From: Bacteroidota bacterium
GTDB taxonomy: Bacteria > Bacteroidota > Bacteroidia > Bacteroidales > Prolixibacteraceae
Direction of reading: 5' to 3'
NCBI GenBank assembly: GCA_030706665.1
Contig: JAUZOB010000034.1
Span: forward strand, 1 to 16,937
Length of the DNA stretch: 16,937 bases
The position numbers and the translations under genes were made by a program. Position 1 is the first letter of the stretch. Every line of letters begins with the position of its first letter. Under the pieces are notes generated by a model. It was given only the letters and a program-made list of their open reading frames with translations, did no database searches and was not told the DNA's origin. Shown in pieces: positions 1 through 7,135 of the stretch.

Positions 1-44
1 CTTTACCCTCCCTTTACCCTTCCTTTACCATTTCTTTATTCATT
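1..44. repeat. 11-bp imperfect tandem repeat, about four units
   Basis: Units are CTTTACCCTCC (1-11), CTTTACCCTTC (12-22), CTTTACCATTT (23-33) and a decayed CTTTATTCATT (34-44). The unit degrades from left to right. The array touches the window edge and may continue to the left. Its period matches about one helical turn, but no function can be assigned from this sequence. Confidence 0.7.
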
Positions 45-101
45 GGGTAGTTGAAGGGGAGATTAACGGTAGTCAATCAGTAGAAGAACTGAGGTATTGA
101 T

Positions 102-127
102 ATTCTCCTCTGCAGATTCTCCTCTGC
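102..127. repeat. Short direct repeat, 14-base period
   Basis: ATTCTCCTCTGC occurs exactly at 102-113 and again at 116-127, separated by AG. It lies in non-coding sequence downstream of the sugar operon's terminator. It may be a simple slippage product. Confidence 0.6.
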
Positions 128-335
128 TCAATTCGTTCCGTTACTTCATGAGTAAATCAGCCCAACCATATATACTTTAAATATGCTTTCTCGATTCGTC
201 AGACAAGAAACTACTCCAATATTTTCTCATATTCCGTTCCCTGACAGGCAATTTTGCTTTCGGCTAATAATTTCCCGAACAGGATCCACAGCAAACAATT
301 ACTGTTTTGTTGTCGCTCCTACCGAGGCGAGCCAA

Positions 336-365
336 TAAAAAAGGCTGTCTCATTGAGACAGCCTT
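336..365 (-). terminator. Intrinsic terminator of the nucleotide-sugar operon
   Basis: AAGGCTGTCTC (341-351) pairs with GAGACAGCCTT (355-365) in an 11-bp stem with a 3-base loop. Read on the minus strand, the stem is followed by a run of T (342-337), while the plus-strand side has no T run. It lies about 50 bases past the stop of the phosphohexomutase gene, as expected for the end of that operon. The stem core recurs at 8990-9019. Confidence 0.85.
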
Positions 366-414
366 CCTCATATAATGATTCAAAACCTTAAAAGTCAATT
401 AGAACAACGATCTG

Positions 415-2163
415 TTATTCTTTAACGAGCTCTTTAACGACAGCTTCGATCTTTTCTTCGCACTCTTTATCAACTCTATCATAGTCGGCTCTTGAACTCA
501 AAGAAGAACGGACTTCAATATAAAACTTGATTTTAGGTTCGGTTCCCGAAGGACGAACAGAAATCTTAGTTCCGTCTTCCGTAAAGAATTGAAGCACATC
601 AGATGTTGAATTCAATTCTATAGGGGTCTGTTCTCCATCGATCAAATTCCGTTCTGTGAGGAAAAGATAATCTTTCATGCAAAGTAAACGTGATCCGCCA
701 AGGGTACGGGGAGGATTTGACCGGAAGTTTTTCATCATTAACTTGATGAGATCTGCGCCTTCTTTCCCTTTTTTTACCACATATTTCATTTTTTCTTTTG
801 AAAAGCCATATTCAAGATAGATATCCTGAAGCATTTCATAAAGTGTTTTGCCATTATCCTTAGCCCATGCAGCAATCTCTGCCATCAATGCACAGGATGT
901 AACTGCATCCTTGTCCCTTACAAAGTCTGCAGGAAGAAATCCGTAGCTTTCTTCACCTCCGCCGATATACCGTCTTTTGTTTTCGTTTTCACGAATCACT
1001 TCAGCGATATATTTAAATCCGGTATAGGTATCGAAAAGTTCTACACGGTTTCTTTTTGCAATGTCGGCTATCAGTTCGGATGTTACAATTGTTTTAACGA
1101 TATAATCCGTTCCTTTCAGATCACCTGACTCTTTTCTTCTGGTAATGATGTAATAAAGGAAAAGTAAAGCTGTTTGATTCCCGTTAACAACCACGTATTC
1201 ACCTTTATCATTCTTCAAAACGACACCTATTCGGTCTGCATCAGGATCAGAAGCCATTACAATATCTGCATTCACCTCCTTTGCTTTTGCAATAGCCATT
1301 CCCATTGCTGCGGTTTCTTCCGGATTAGGAGAAATAACAGTCGGGAAGTCTCCGCTTACCACGTCTTGTTCCGGCACATGAATCACATTGGTGAACCCCA
1401 TGCGGGCAAGAGCTTCCGGAATAAGCTTTACGCCGGTTCCGTGGATAGGTGTATAGACAATCTTAAGATCTTTATGTTTTTGAATAGCATCAGGAGAAAG
1501 AGAGACTGAAACGGCTTTTTCAAGGAACTGTTCATCTAAGTCTTTCCCAATCATGATAATTTTCTCCGGATTTCCCTCAAAAAGAATATTATCAACTTTT
1601 ACTTTCGCTACTTCACGAATAATATTTCCGTCGTGAGGAGGTACAACCTGCGACCCGTCACTCCAGTATGCTTTATATCCGTTATATTCTTTCGGATTGT
1701 GAGATGCTGTAATTACAATACCACTCTGACAGTCCAGTTGCCGGATGGCAAAAGAGAGTTCAGGCGTCGGGCGAAGCGCATCGAAAAGGAATACCTTAAT
1801 GCCGTTTGCTGCAAAGATTTTAGCAGTAGTTTCCGCAAACAGGGGACTATTGTTCCGACTGTCATAAGCCACAGCCACTTTAATTTCGTCGAGATAGCTG
1901 AAATTAACTTTCAGATAATTACTCAATCCCTGGGTCGCAGCCCCTACGGTATAGATATTCATTCGGTTGGAACCAGCTCCCATGATACCACGGAGACCAC
2001 CGGTACCAAATTCAAGGTCTCTATAGAAAGAGTCGATCAATTCGCTTTTATCTTCACACGCCAGCATTCGTTTCACTTCTGCTTTTGTAGCATCGTCATA
2101 TTTGCCATTCAGCCATTCGTAGGCTTTTTTTTCAACCAAGGCAAGAATTTCTTGTTGTTCCAT
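415..2163 (-). CDS. Phospho-sugar mutase (phosphoglucomutase/phosphomannomutase family)
   Basis: Alpha-D-phosphohexomutase of 582 residues, a normal length for the larger PgcA-like branch. Such enzymes interconvert hexose 6- and 1-phosphates in the cytoplasm through a phosphoserine. Visible in order: the active-site loop TASHNP at residues 152-157 with the phosphorylated Ser154, the metal-binding loop DPDADR at 306-311, the sugar-binding loop GGGEES at 401-406, and the phosphate-binding loop RPSGTEPK at 537-544. All four signatures are intact. The ATG is 1 base from the stop of rmlD, so it is the last gene of the operon. In this context it likely makes glucose-1-phosphate, the substrate of RmlA and the precursor of UDP-glucose. 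The sequence does not settle the glucose versus mannose preference, so no symbol is given. Confidence 0.93.
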   Translation of the reverse strand: MEQQEILALVEKKAYEWLNGKYDDATKAEVKRMLACEDKSELIDSFYRDLEFGTGGLRGIMGAGSNRMNIYTVGAATQGLSNYLKVNFSYLDEIKVAVAYDSRNNSPLFAETTAKIFAANGIKVFLFDALRPTPELSFAIRQLDCQSGIVITASHNPKEYNGYKAYWSDGSQVVPPHDGNIIREVAKVKVDNILFEGNPEKIIMIGKDLDEQFLEKAVSVSLSPDAIQKHKDLKIVYTPIHGTGVKLIPEALARMGFTNVIHVPEQDVVSGDFPTVISPNPEETAAMGMAIAKAKEVNADIVMASDPDADRIGVVLKNDKGEYVVVNGNQTALLFLYYIITRRKESGDLKGTDYIVKTIVTSELIADIAKRNRVELFDTYTGFKYIAEVIRENENKRRYIGGGEESYGFLPADFVRDKDAVTSCALMAEIAAWAKDNGKTLYEMLQDIYLEYGFSKEKMKYVVKKGKEGADLIKLMMKNFRSNPPRTLGGSRLLCMKDYLFLTERNLIDGEQTPIELNSTSDVLQFFTEDGTKISVRPSGTEPKIKFYIEVRSSLSSRADYDRVDKECEEKIEAVVKELVKE

Positions 2164-2164
2164 A

Positions 2165-3037
2165 TCATTCTTTGGTTATTTCTTTCAAACATTTTACAAG
2201 ACTGGTCTTCCAATAAGGCACTTCTACTCCGAATGTATCACGAATCTTTGCCTTATTCAATACACTATAAAAAGGACGTTCAACCCTTACAGGGTAATTT
2301 TTCGACTCAATTGGCAACACCGTACAGGGTAAATTGCACAATGTCATTATTTCCTGTGCAAAATCATACCAACTGCAAACGCCTTCATTGGAATAGTGAA
2401 ATATACCCGGAACAAACTCTTTTGTTCCATTTAATGTATTGTTAATTGTATCCACAATAAAAGAAGCCAGATCAGCTGCATAAGTGGGGGTCCCGATCTG
2501 ATCACTTACCACGGTGATTTTATCTTTCGATTTCCCCAGCTTTATCATGGTCTTAACAAAGTTATTCCCAAAAGATGAATATAACCATGAGGTTCTGACT
2601 ATCATTGAATTCTTTAAAGCAAGCTTAACAAGGATCTCGCCTTCTAATTTCGTTTTCCCGTAAACAGAAAGCGGATTTACCCGGTCGTCCTCACAATAGG
2701 GCTTATAGTTTTTGCCATCGAACACATAGTCTGTTGACACATGAATCATCCTGACATTGTATTTTGCACAATATTCTGCCAGAAATCCCGGTGCTTTCGC
2801 ATTCAGGAGAGATGCAAATTCACGATCGTCTTCTGCCTTCTCGACGGCTGTATAAGCGGCACAGTTTACAACAAACTCAGGTTTTAGATCACGAATGAAG
2901 GTATTAACCTGCGCTTCATCAGTAATATCCAGTTCAGAAACGTCTGTAAAGATAAAATCTAAATCGAAATTTTCAGCTAAGCGTCTTATTTCATTACCCA
3001 ACTGACCATTCGAACCTGTTACGAGTATAGATTTCAT
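2165..3037 (-). CDS. rmlD: dTDP-4-dehydrorhamnose reductase RmlD
   Basis: Short-chain dehydrogenase/reductase of 290 residues, typical for RmlD, which catalyses the last step to dTDP-L-rhamnose with NAD(P)H. Visible: nucleotide-binding GSNGQLG at residues 8-14 (this GQLG form is characteristic of RmlD), NCAAYTAVEKAEDD at 58-71, STDYVFDG at 101-108, and the catalytic YxxxK at Tyr126-Lys130 (YGKTK). The start lies 6 bases after the stop of rmlC and the stop 1 base before the mutase gene, so it is co-transcribed. The annotation is secure from motifs and from its position beside rmlC and rmlA. Confidence 0.95.
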   Translation of the reverse strand: MKSILVTGSNGQLGNEIRRLAENFDLDFIFTDVSELDITDEAQVNTFIRDLKPEFVVNCAAYTAVEKAEDDREFASLLNAKAPGFLAEYCAKYNVRMIHVSTDYVFDGKNYKPYCEDDRVNPLSVYGKTKLEGEILVKLALKNSMIVRTSWLYSSFGNNFVKTMIKLGKSKDKITVVSDQIGTPTYAADLASFIVDTINNTLNGTKEFVPGIFHYSNEGVCSWYDFAQEIMTLCNLPCTVLPIESKNYPVRVERPFYSVLNKAKIRDTFGVEVPYWKTSLVKCLKEITKE

Positions 3038-3043
3038 AAGTAT

Positions 3044-3601
3044 CTAAAGGTTTTTAAAGTTCATCTCAGCTTTTGAAAAAGGCAAATTAATCAAGTCTTT
3101 TTCTGATATTTTGGCATCTGAGGAATCAATTTTCCAGTCAATCCCAAAAAAAGGATCGTTATAGGCAATCCCTCGTTCGTTCTCAGGAGAATAAAAATTA
3201 TCACACTTGTATGAGAAAATCGCCTTTTCACTGAGCACAGAGAATCCGTGAGCAAATCCCTGCGGAATAAAAAGCTGACGTTTGTTATCGCCCGACAGTT
3301 CGACCCCGAACCATTTCCCGAAAGTAGGAGACCCGGCCCTCAAATCAACAGCTACATCGTAAACAGTTCCCAGTATAACCCTTACAAGTTTGGTCTGAGC
3401 GAAAGGAGCAAGCTGATAATGCAGCCCCCGGATTACTCCATACTCTGAACAAGATTCATTATCCTGGATAAATTTATTGGTCATTCCGGCATCAATGAAT
3501 TTCTTTTCATTATACGCTTCAAAGAAATAACCCCGGTTATCTGCAAAGATGCGGGGTTCAATAATTAAAAGTCCGGGAATAGGTGTTTCAATAAGATTCA
3601 T
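3044..3601 (-). CDS. rmlC: dTDP-4-dehydrorhamnose 3,5-epimerase RmlC
   Basis: Cupin-fold epimerase of 185 residues, the usual RmlC length. It epimerises C3 and C5 of dTDP-4-keto-6-deoxyglucose before reduction by RmlD. Visible family signatures: RGLHYQ at residues 58-63 containing the catalytic His61, KLVRV at 71-75, YDVAVDLR at 81-88, FIPQGFAHGF at 111-120, and a Tyr at 131 in SYKCDNFY matching the position of the family's acid tyrosine. The ATG overlaps the stop of rmlA by 4 bases (ATGA), an arrangement that suggests translational coupling. Confidence 0.96.
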   Translation of the reverse strand: MNLIETPIPGLLIIEPRIFADNRGYFFEAYNEKKFIDAGMTNKFIQDNESCSEYGVIRGLHYQLAPFAQTKLVRVILGTVYDVAVDLRAGSPTFGKWFGVELSGDNKRQLFIPQGFAHGFSVLSEKAIFSYKCDNFYSPENERGIAYNDPFFGIDWKIDSSDAKISEKDLINLPFSKAEMNFKNL

Positions 3602-4485
3602 AATAAAATATCTCTTTGCTTATTTTCGGCCAGGCTCAATAAATATTGCCCGTACTGGTTTTTCTTAAGCGGTTCGGCCAGTTCAATAAGCTGTTCTTTG
3701 CTAATATATCCTTTATTGTAGGCGATCTCTTCAAGGCAGGCAACTTTTAACCCCTGGCGTTGTTCAATGGTGGCTATGAAATTTGATGCCTGAATCAGAC
3801 TATCATGGGTACCGGTATCCAACCATGCCATTCCCCTACCCAAAAGCTTCACCTGTAAACGTCCTTCTTCAAGATAAAGTCTGTTCAAATCGGTTATCTC
3901 AAGTTCTCCCCGTTTTGATGGCTTCAATGATTTTGCCTTTTGAATAACATCATTCGAATAAAAATACAATCCGGTTACAGCATAATTTGAGAGAGGTTGC
4001 TCTGGTTTTTCTTCGATACTCAATACTTTTCCATTGTCATCGAACTCGACAACTCCATATCGTTCCGGATCATTTACGTAATAACCGAATACAACAGCTC
4101 CGTCATCAAGGCGAGAAGCTTCCTGAAGTGCCCCCGAGAGCCCGTATCCATAAAATATATTGTCGCCTAAGATCATGCACACATGATCATCGCCGATAAA
4201 TTCTTCACCAATTGTAAATGCCTGTGCCAATCCGTCGGGAGAAGGCTGAATGGCATAACTGATATTCAATCCGAGTTGACTACCGTCTTCGAATAAATCC
4301 TGATAGAGATGGATGTCCTTCGGAGTTGAAATAATAAGGATGTCACGTATACCGGCCAGCATTAAAACTGATAACGGATAATAAATCATGGGTTTGTCGT
4401 ATATCGGAATGATTTGTTTCGATATCGACTTCGTGATCGGGTAAAGTCGGGTGCCAGACCCTCCTGCTAATATTATTCCTTTCAT
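3598..4485 (-). CDS. rmlA: Glucose-1-phosphate thymidylyltransferase RmlA
   Basis: Nucleotidyltransferase of 295 residues that makes dTDP-glucose from dTTP and glucose-1-phosphate, the entry step to dTDP-rhamnose. Visible: the N-terminal signature LAGGSGTRLYP at residues 6-16, DKPMIYYPL at 30-38, GLAQAF at 85-90, GDNIFYG at 107-113 with the metal-binding Asp, EEKP near 158-161 and WLDTGTHDSL at 221-230. These fit the short RmlA type. It lies 13 bases after uxs and overlaps rmlC by 4 bases. In this family the enzyme is normally feedback-inhibited by dTDP-rhamnose; that is family knowledge, not visible here. Confidence 0.96.
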   Translation of the reverse strand: MKGIILAGGSGTRLYPITKSISKQIIPIYDKPMIYYPLSVLMLAGIRDILIISTPKDIHLYQDLFEDGSQLGLNISYAIQPSPDGLAQAFTIGEEFIGDDHVCMILGDNIFYGYGLSGALQEASRLDDGAVVFGYYVNDPERYGVVEFDDNGKVLSIEEKPEQPLSNYAVTGLYFYSNDVIQKAKSLKPSKRGELEITDLNRLYLEEGRLQVKLLGRGMAWLDTGTHDSLIQASNFIATIEQRQGLKVACLEEIAYNKGYISKEQLIELAEPLKKNQYGQYLLSLAENKQRDILL

Positions 4486-4498
4486 ATTGATCTGTTTT

Positions 4499-5449
4499 CT
4501 ATATCAGCCCCTGAGTTAACAGAGATTCATAATACTCAATCGTTCTTTTTATTCCAGCTTCAAGTTTAACGGTGGGAGTCCATTCTTTCAGCATCTGCAG
4601 GGCAAGCTGGATATCAGGATTCCGCTGTCCCGGATCATCTTCCGGAAGTGGTCGGTATTCAATTTTTGAAGCAGACCCGGTTAGTTCAACAATCATTTTT
4701 GCCAGTTCAATGATACTGCATTCGCAAGGGTTGCCAATATTGACCGGCCCAAAGAATTCGTCGGGAGTCTGCATCATTTTGATCATCGCTTCAACAGTAT
4801 CGTCAACATACTGGAAACTGCGGGTTTGGAGTCCATTCCCAAAAACAGTAATGTTTTCTCCTTTTAATGCCTGAATAATAAAATTTGAGACGACCCTCCC
4901 ATCGTTGATGTTCATCCGCGGACCGTAGGTATTAAAGATCCTTACAATCTTTATCTTCACATCATTCTGCTTCCGGTAATTGATGAACAAAGATTCGGCA
5001 CATCGCTTCCCTTCGTCATAACAAGAACGAGGTCCCAAAGGGTTCACATGTCCCCAGTAAGATTCAGGTTGTGGATGGATGTCCGGATTCCCATAGACCT
5101 CACTCGTCGAGGCTTGTAGTATTTTTGCCCCAACACGTTTCGCCAATCCGAGCATGTTGATTGCCCCGACAACATTGGTCTTTATTGTTTTTATAGGATT
5201 TTGCTGATAATGGACCGGAGAAGCAGGACACGCAAGATTATAAATCTCATCGACTTCGATAAAATAAGGCCATATAATGTCGTGCCTCACCATTTCAAAA
5301 TATGGATTTCCAAAAAGATGGATTACATTTCGTTTGTTCCCGGTATAAAAATTATCAAGACAAATCACTTCGTTCCCGTCTTTCAATAACCGTTCACATA
5401 AATGTGACCCGATAAAACCTGCACCGCCTGTTATCAGAATCCTTTTCAT
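4499..5449 (-). CDS. uxs: UDP-glucuronate decarboxylase (UDP-xylose synthase)
   Basis: Extended short-chain dehydrogenase of 316 residues. It matches the UXS family, which oxidises, decarboxylates and re-reduces UDP-glucuronate to UDP-xylose using bound NAD. Visible: GGAGFIGSHL at residues 8-17, a CPASPVHYQ-NPIKTIKTN block at about 74-92, STSEVYG at 114-120, WGHVNPLGPR at 132-141, the catalytic YDEGKR with Tyr144 and Lys148, and RIFNTYGPRM at about 170-179. The WGHVNPLGPR-YDEGKR combination separates it from RmlB and GalE-type enzymes. It follows ugd by 4 bases, so substrate producer and consumer are adjacent. The main alternative is another decarboxylase or epimerase of the same superfamily, which seems unlikely. 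Confidence 0.93.
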   Translation of the reverse strand: MKRILITGGAGFIGSHLCERLLKDGNEVICLDNFYTGNKRNVIHLFGNPYFEMVRHDIIWPYFIEVDEIYNLACPASPVHYQQNPIKTIKTNVVGAINMLGLAKRVGAKILQASTSEVYGNPDIHPQPESYWGHVNPLGPRSCYDEGKRCAESLFINYRKQNDVKIKIVRIFNTYGPRMNINDGRVVSNFIIQALKGENITVFGNGLQTRSFQYVDDTVEAMIKMMQTPDEFFGPVNIGNPCECSIIELAKMIVELTGSASKIEYRPLPEDDPGQRNPDIQLALQMLKEWTPTVKLEAGIKRTIEYYESLLTQGLI

Positions 5450-5453
5450 TATT

Positions 5454-6785
5454 TTATTTCAAATTCACGGTTTTCCTTCCTATCGAATAGTATGTAAAGT
5501 CCAACTCTTCCATTTCATCCGGATCGTAAATATTTCGTCCGTCAAAGATGAGTTTGTTCTTTAACAGTTTTCCCATACGGATAAAATCAGGGGTTCTGAA
5601 ATCAGGCCATTCGGTAACAATCAATAAGGCATCTGCCCCATCGATGGCCTCATATTCGTTCCTGGCATATAGTATGGAATCGCCGATCCGTCTTTTGGCT
5701 TCATTCATCGCTACCGGATCAAAGGCGATCACTTCTGCCCCCTTCTCCTTCAGTTTTTCTATAATAACCAAAGCAGGCGCCTCGCGCATATCATCGGTTT
5801 TCGGTTTGAAAGATAATCCCCAAAGAGCGAAACGTTTTCCTTTTAGGTCTCCGTTGAAGTGTTTTTCAATTTTATGAACCATGACTGACTTCTGTCGATT
5901 ATTTACATTCTCAACAGCTTCAAGTACTTCCAGCTGATAATCATAGTCCTTAGCGGTTTTCACCAGAGCTTTAACATCTTTAGGGAAGCATGACCCGCCA
6001 TAGCCAGTACCGGGATAAATAAATTTATTCCCGATTCTCGGATCACTTCCAATCCCTTTGCGCACCATATTAATGTCAGCACCTACAATTTCGCATAAAT
6101 TAGCGATATCGTTCATGAAACTGATTTTAGTGGCCAGCATTGCATTTGCCGTATACTTGGTCATCTCAGCAGAGAAGATATCCATAAACAAGATTGGATG
6201 GCCATTCAATACGAAAGGCTTATACAATCGTTCCATTATTTTTTTGGCTCTTTCGGATTCTACCCCGATTACAATACGATCAGGATATAAGAAGTCTTTT
6301 ACGGCACTCCCTTCTTTCAGAAATTCCGGATTTGAGGCAACATCAAAAGGTATAGATGCACCCCTTCTATTTAATGACTCAATGATTTTATTTTTTACCT
6401 TCAACGAAGTTCCGACAGGGACTGTACTCTTGGTTACTACCACCAGATAATCCTGCATATATTGGCCTATTTCATCGGCCACACTCAATACATATTTCAA
6501 ATCGGCACTCCCGTCTTCATCGGGAGGTGTTCCGACTGCAATGAATACAGACTGGCAATCGACAATGCTCTCTTTAAGAGAAGTTGAAAACTGAAGGCGC
6601 CCCTTCTCAACGTTACTGATTACAACATTGCTTAATTCGGGCTCATAGATTGGGATAATTCCCTGTTTTAACTTATTTATCTTGTCTGCATCAATATCGA
6701 CACAGGTTACAGAAACACCGGTTTCTGCAAGACAAGCACCCGAAACAAGGCCGACATAACCGGTCCCAACTACTGCAATTTTCAT
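5454..6785 (-). CDS. ugd: UDP-glucose 6-dehydrogenase
   Basis: Enzyme of 443 residues that oxidises UDP-glucose twice to UDP-glucuronate with 2 NAD+. Visible: N-terminal Rossmann motif GTGYVGL at residues 7-13, an acidic residue ending beta-2 (VDID at 29-32), NPEFLKEGSA at 152-161, and the active-site segment GYGGSCFPKD at 261-270 with catalytic Cys266 and Lys269. The C-terminal third carries the UDP-binding domain (ALWGLSFKPKTDDMREAP near 323-340). It is the first gene of the operon. A promoter pattern lies about 165 bases upstream. The GDP-mannose dehydrogenase relative is less likely because the next gene uses UDP-glucuronate. Confidence 0.95.
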   Translation of the reverse strand: MKIAVVGTGYVGLVSGACLAETGVSVTCVDIDADKINKLKQGIIPIYEPELSNVVISNVEKGRLQFSTSLKESIVDCQSVFIAVGTPPDEDGSADLKYVLSVADEIGQYMQDYLVVVTKSTVPVGTSLKVKNKIIESLNRRGASIPFDVASNPEFLKEGSAVKDFLYPDRIVIGVESERAKKIMERLYKPFVLNGHPILFMDIFSAEMTKYTANAMLATKISFMNDIANLCEIVGADINMVRKGIGSDPRIGNKFIYPGTGYGGSCFPKDVKALVKTAKDYDYQLEVLEAVENVNNRQKSVMVHKIEKHFNGDLKGKRFALWGLSFKPKTDDMREAPALVIIEKLKEKGAEVIAFDPVAMNEAKRRIGDSILYARNEYEAIDGADALLIVTEWPDFRTPDFIRMGKLLKNKLIFDGRNIYDPDEMEELDFTYYSIGRKTVNLK

Positions 6786-6860
6786 AATACGTCGCTATAC
6801 TTTATAATAACCTTAATATGATTAAGTTCAATTCAAAAAAAACATTACTCCTGTAATCTT

Positions 6861-6898
6861 CAGGCATTAAAGGCCTATTTTCAGCCTGTTCATGAACA
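6861..6898 (-). promoter_or_regulatory. Structured segment and palindrome in the ugd leader
   Basis: Within the predicted ugd leader, CAGGC (6861-6865) can pair with GCCTG (6884-6888). Part of the same arm, AGGC (6862-6865), can instead pair with GCCT (6873-6876), so the two hairpins exclude each other. The perfect palindrome TGTTCATGAACA at 6887-6898 overlaps the outer arm by two bases. It could be an operator or part of a leader structure. No known riboswitch is recognised. Confidence 0.3.
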
Positions 6899-6950
6899 AA
6901 ATAGTTCCGAACCGTATCTCTGTTCTTTTTCTCTTTGGAACAAAAGTAAG

Positions 6951-6980
6951 AAGATAATTAACTCAAACATCTAAAAACAA
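6951..6980 (-). promoter_or_regulatory. Bacteroidota-type promoter of the ugd-uxs-rml operon
   Basis: On the minus strand TACTTTTG (6958 to 6951) matches the -7 pattern TAnnTTTG, and TTG (6980 to 6978) lies 19 bases upstream as the -33 element. Transcription would begin near 6944, giving a leader of about 160 bases before the ugd ATG. Pattern match only; no start-site data. Confidence 0.6.
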
Positions 6981-7053
6981 TAAAATGTAAGCAAAACGAT
7001 CTGGCATCAGACATTCTTTTTTTCAGGAATATAAAGAAAAAAAACTGGAAAGT

Positions 7054-7086
7054 TTTGATTTTTAAAGGATAAATATTCTAACTTTG
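7054..7086 (+). promoter_or_regulatory. Bacteroidota-type promoter of rpsA
   Basis: TAACTTTG at 7079-7086 matches TAnnTTTG exactly, and TTTG at 7054-7057 lies 21 bases upstream. Transcription would start near 7092, leaving a leader of about 44 bases before the ATG at 7136. No Shine-Dalgarno sequence precedes that ATG; the bases before it are T-rich, as is common for highly expressed genes in this phylum. Confidence 0.7.
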
Positions 7087-7135
7087 CGCGACGAAAAACA
7101 AAATAATGTCTAACCCATTAATTTAATCTTTTTTC

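Larger units (their letters stand above)
1..414. other. Gene-free stretch at left edge
   Basis: No convincing coding frame is visible on either strand. It holds an 11-base imperfect tandem repeat at 1-44, a 12-base direct repeat at 102-127, and near its right end the terminator of the minus-strand sugar operon (336-365). The rest is unremarkable AT-rich sequence. A gene ending just left of the window cannot be excluded. Confidence 0.6.
6786..7135. other. Divergent intergenic region between ugd and rpsA
   Basis: 350 bases without a gene. It contains the minus-strand promoter of the sugar operon (6951-6980), a transcribed leader of roughly 160 bases before ugd, a perfect 12-bp palindrome TGTTCATGAACA at 6887-6898, and the plus-strand rpsA promoter (7054-7086) with a short leader. 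No other coding potential is visible apart from a 6-codon reading frame at 7106-7126. Confidence 0.7.

Noticed and set aside
1633..2445. 270-codon open frame on the plus strand
   Set aside because: It runs antisense across the phosphohexomutase and rmlD genes and spans their junction. Those genes have complete motifs, and the translated product shows no domain.
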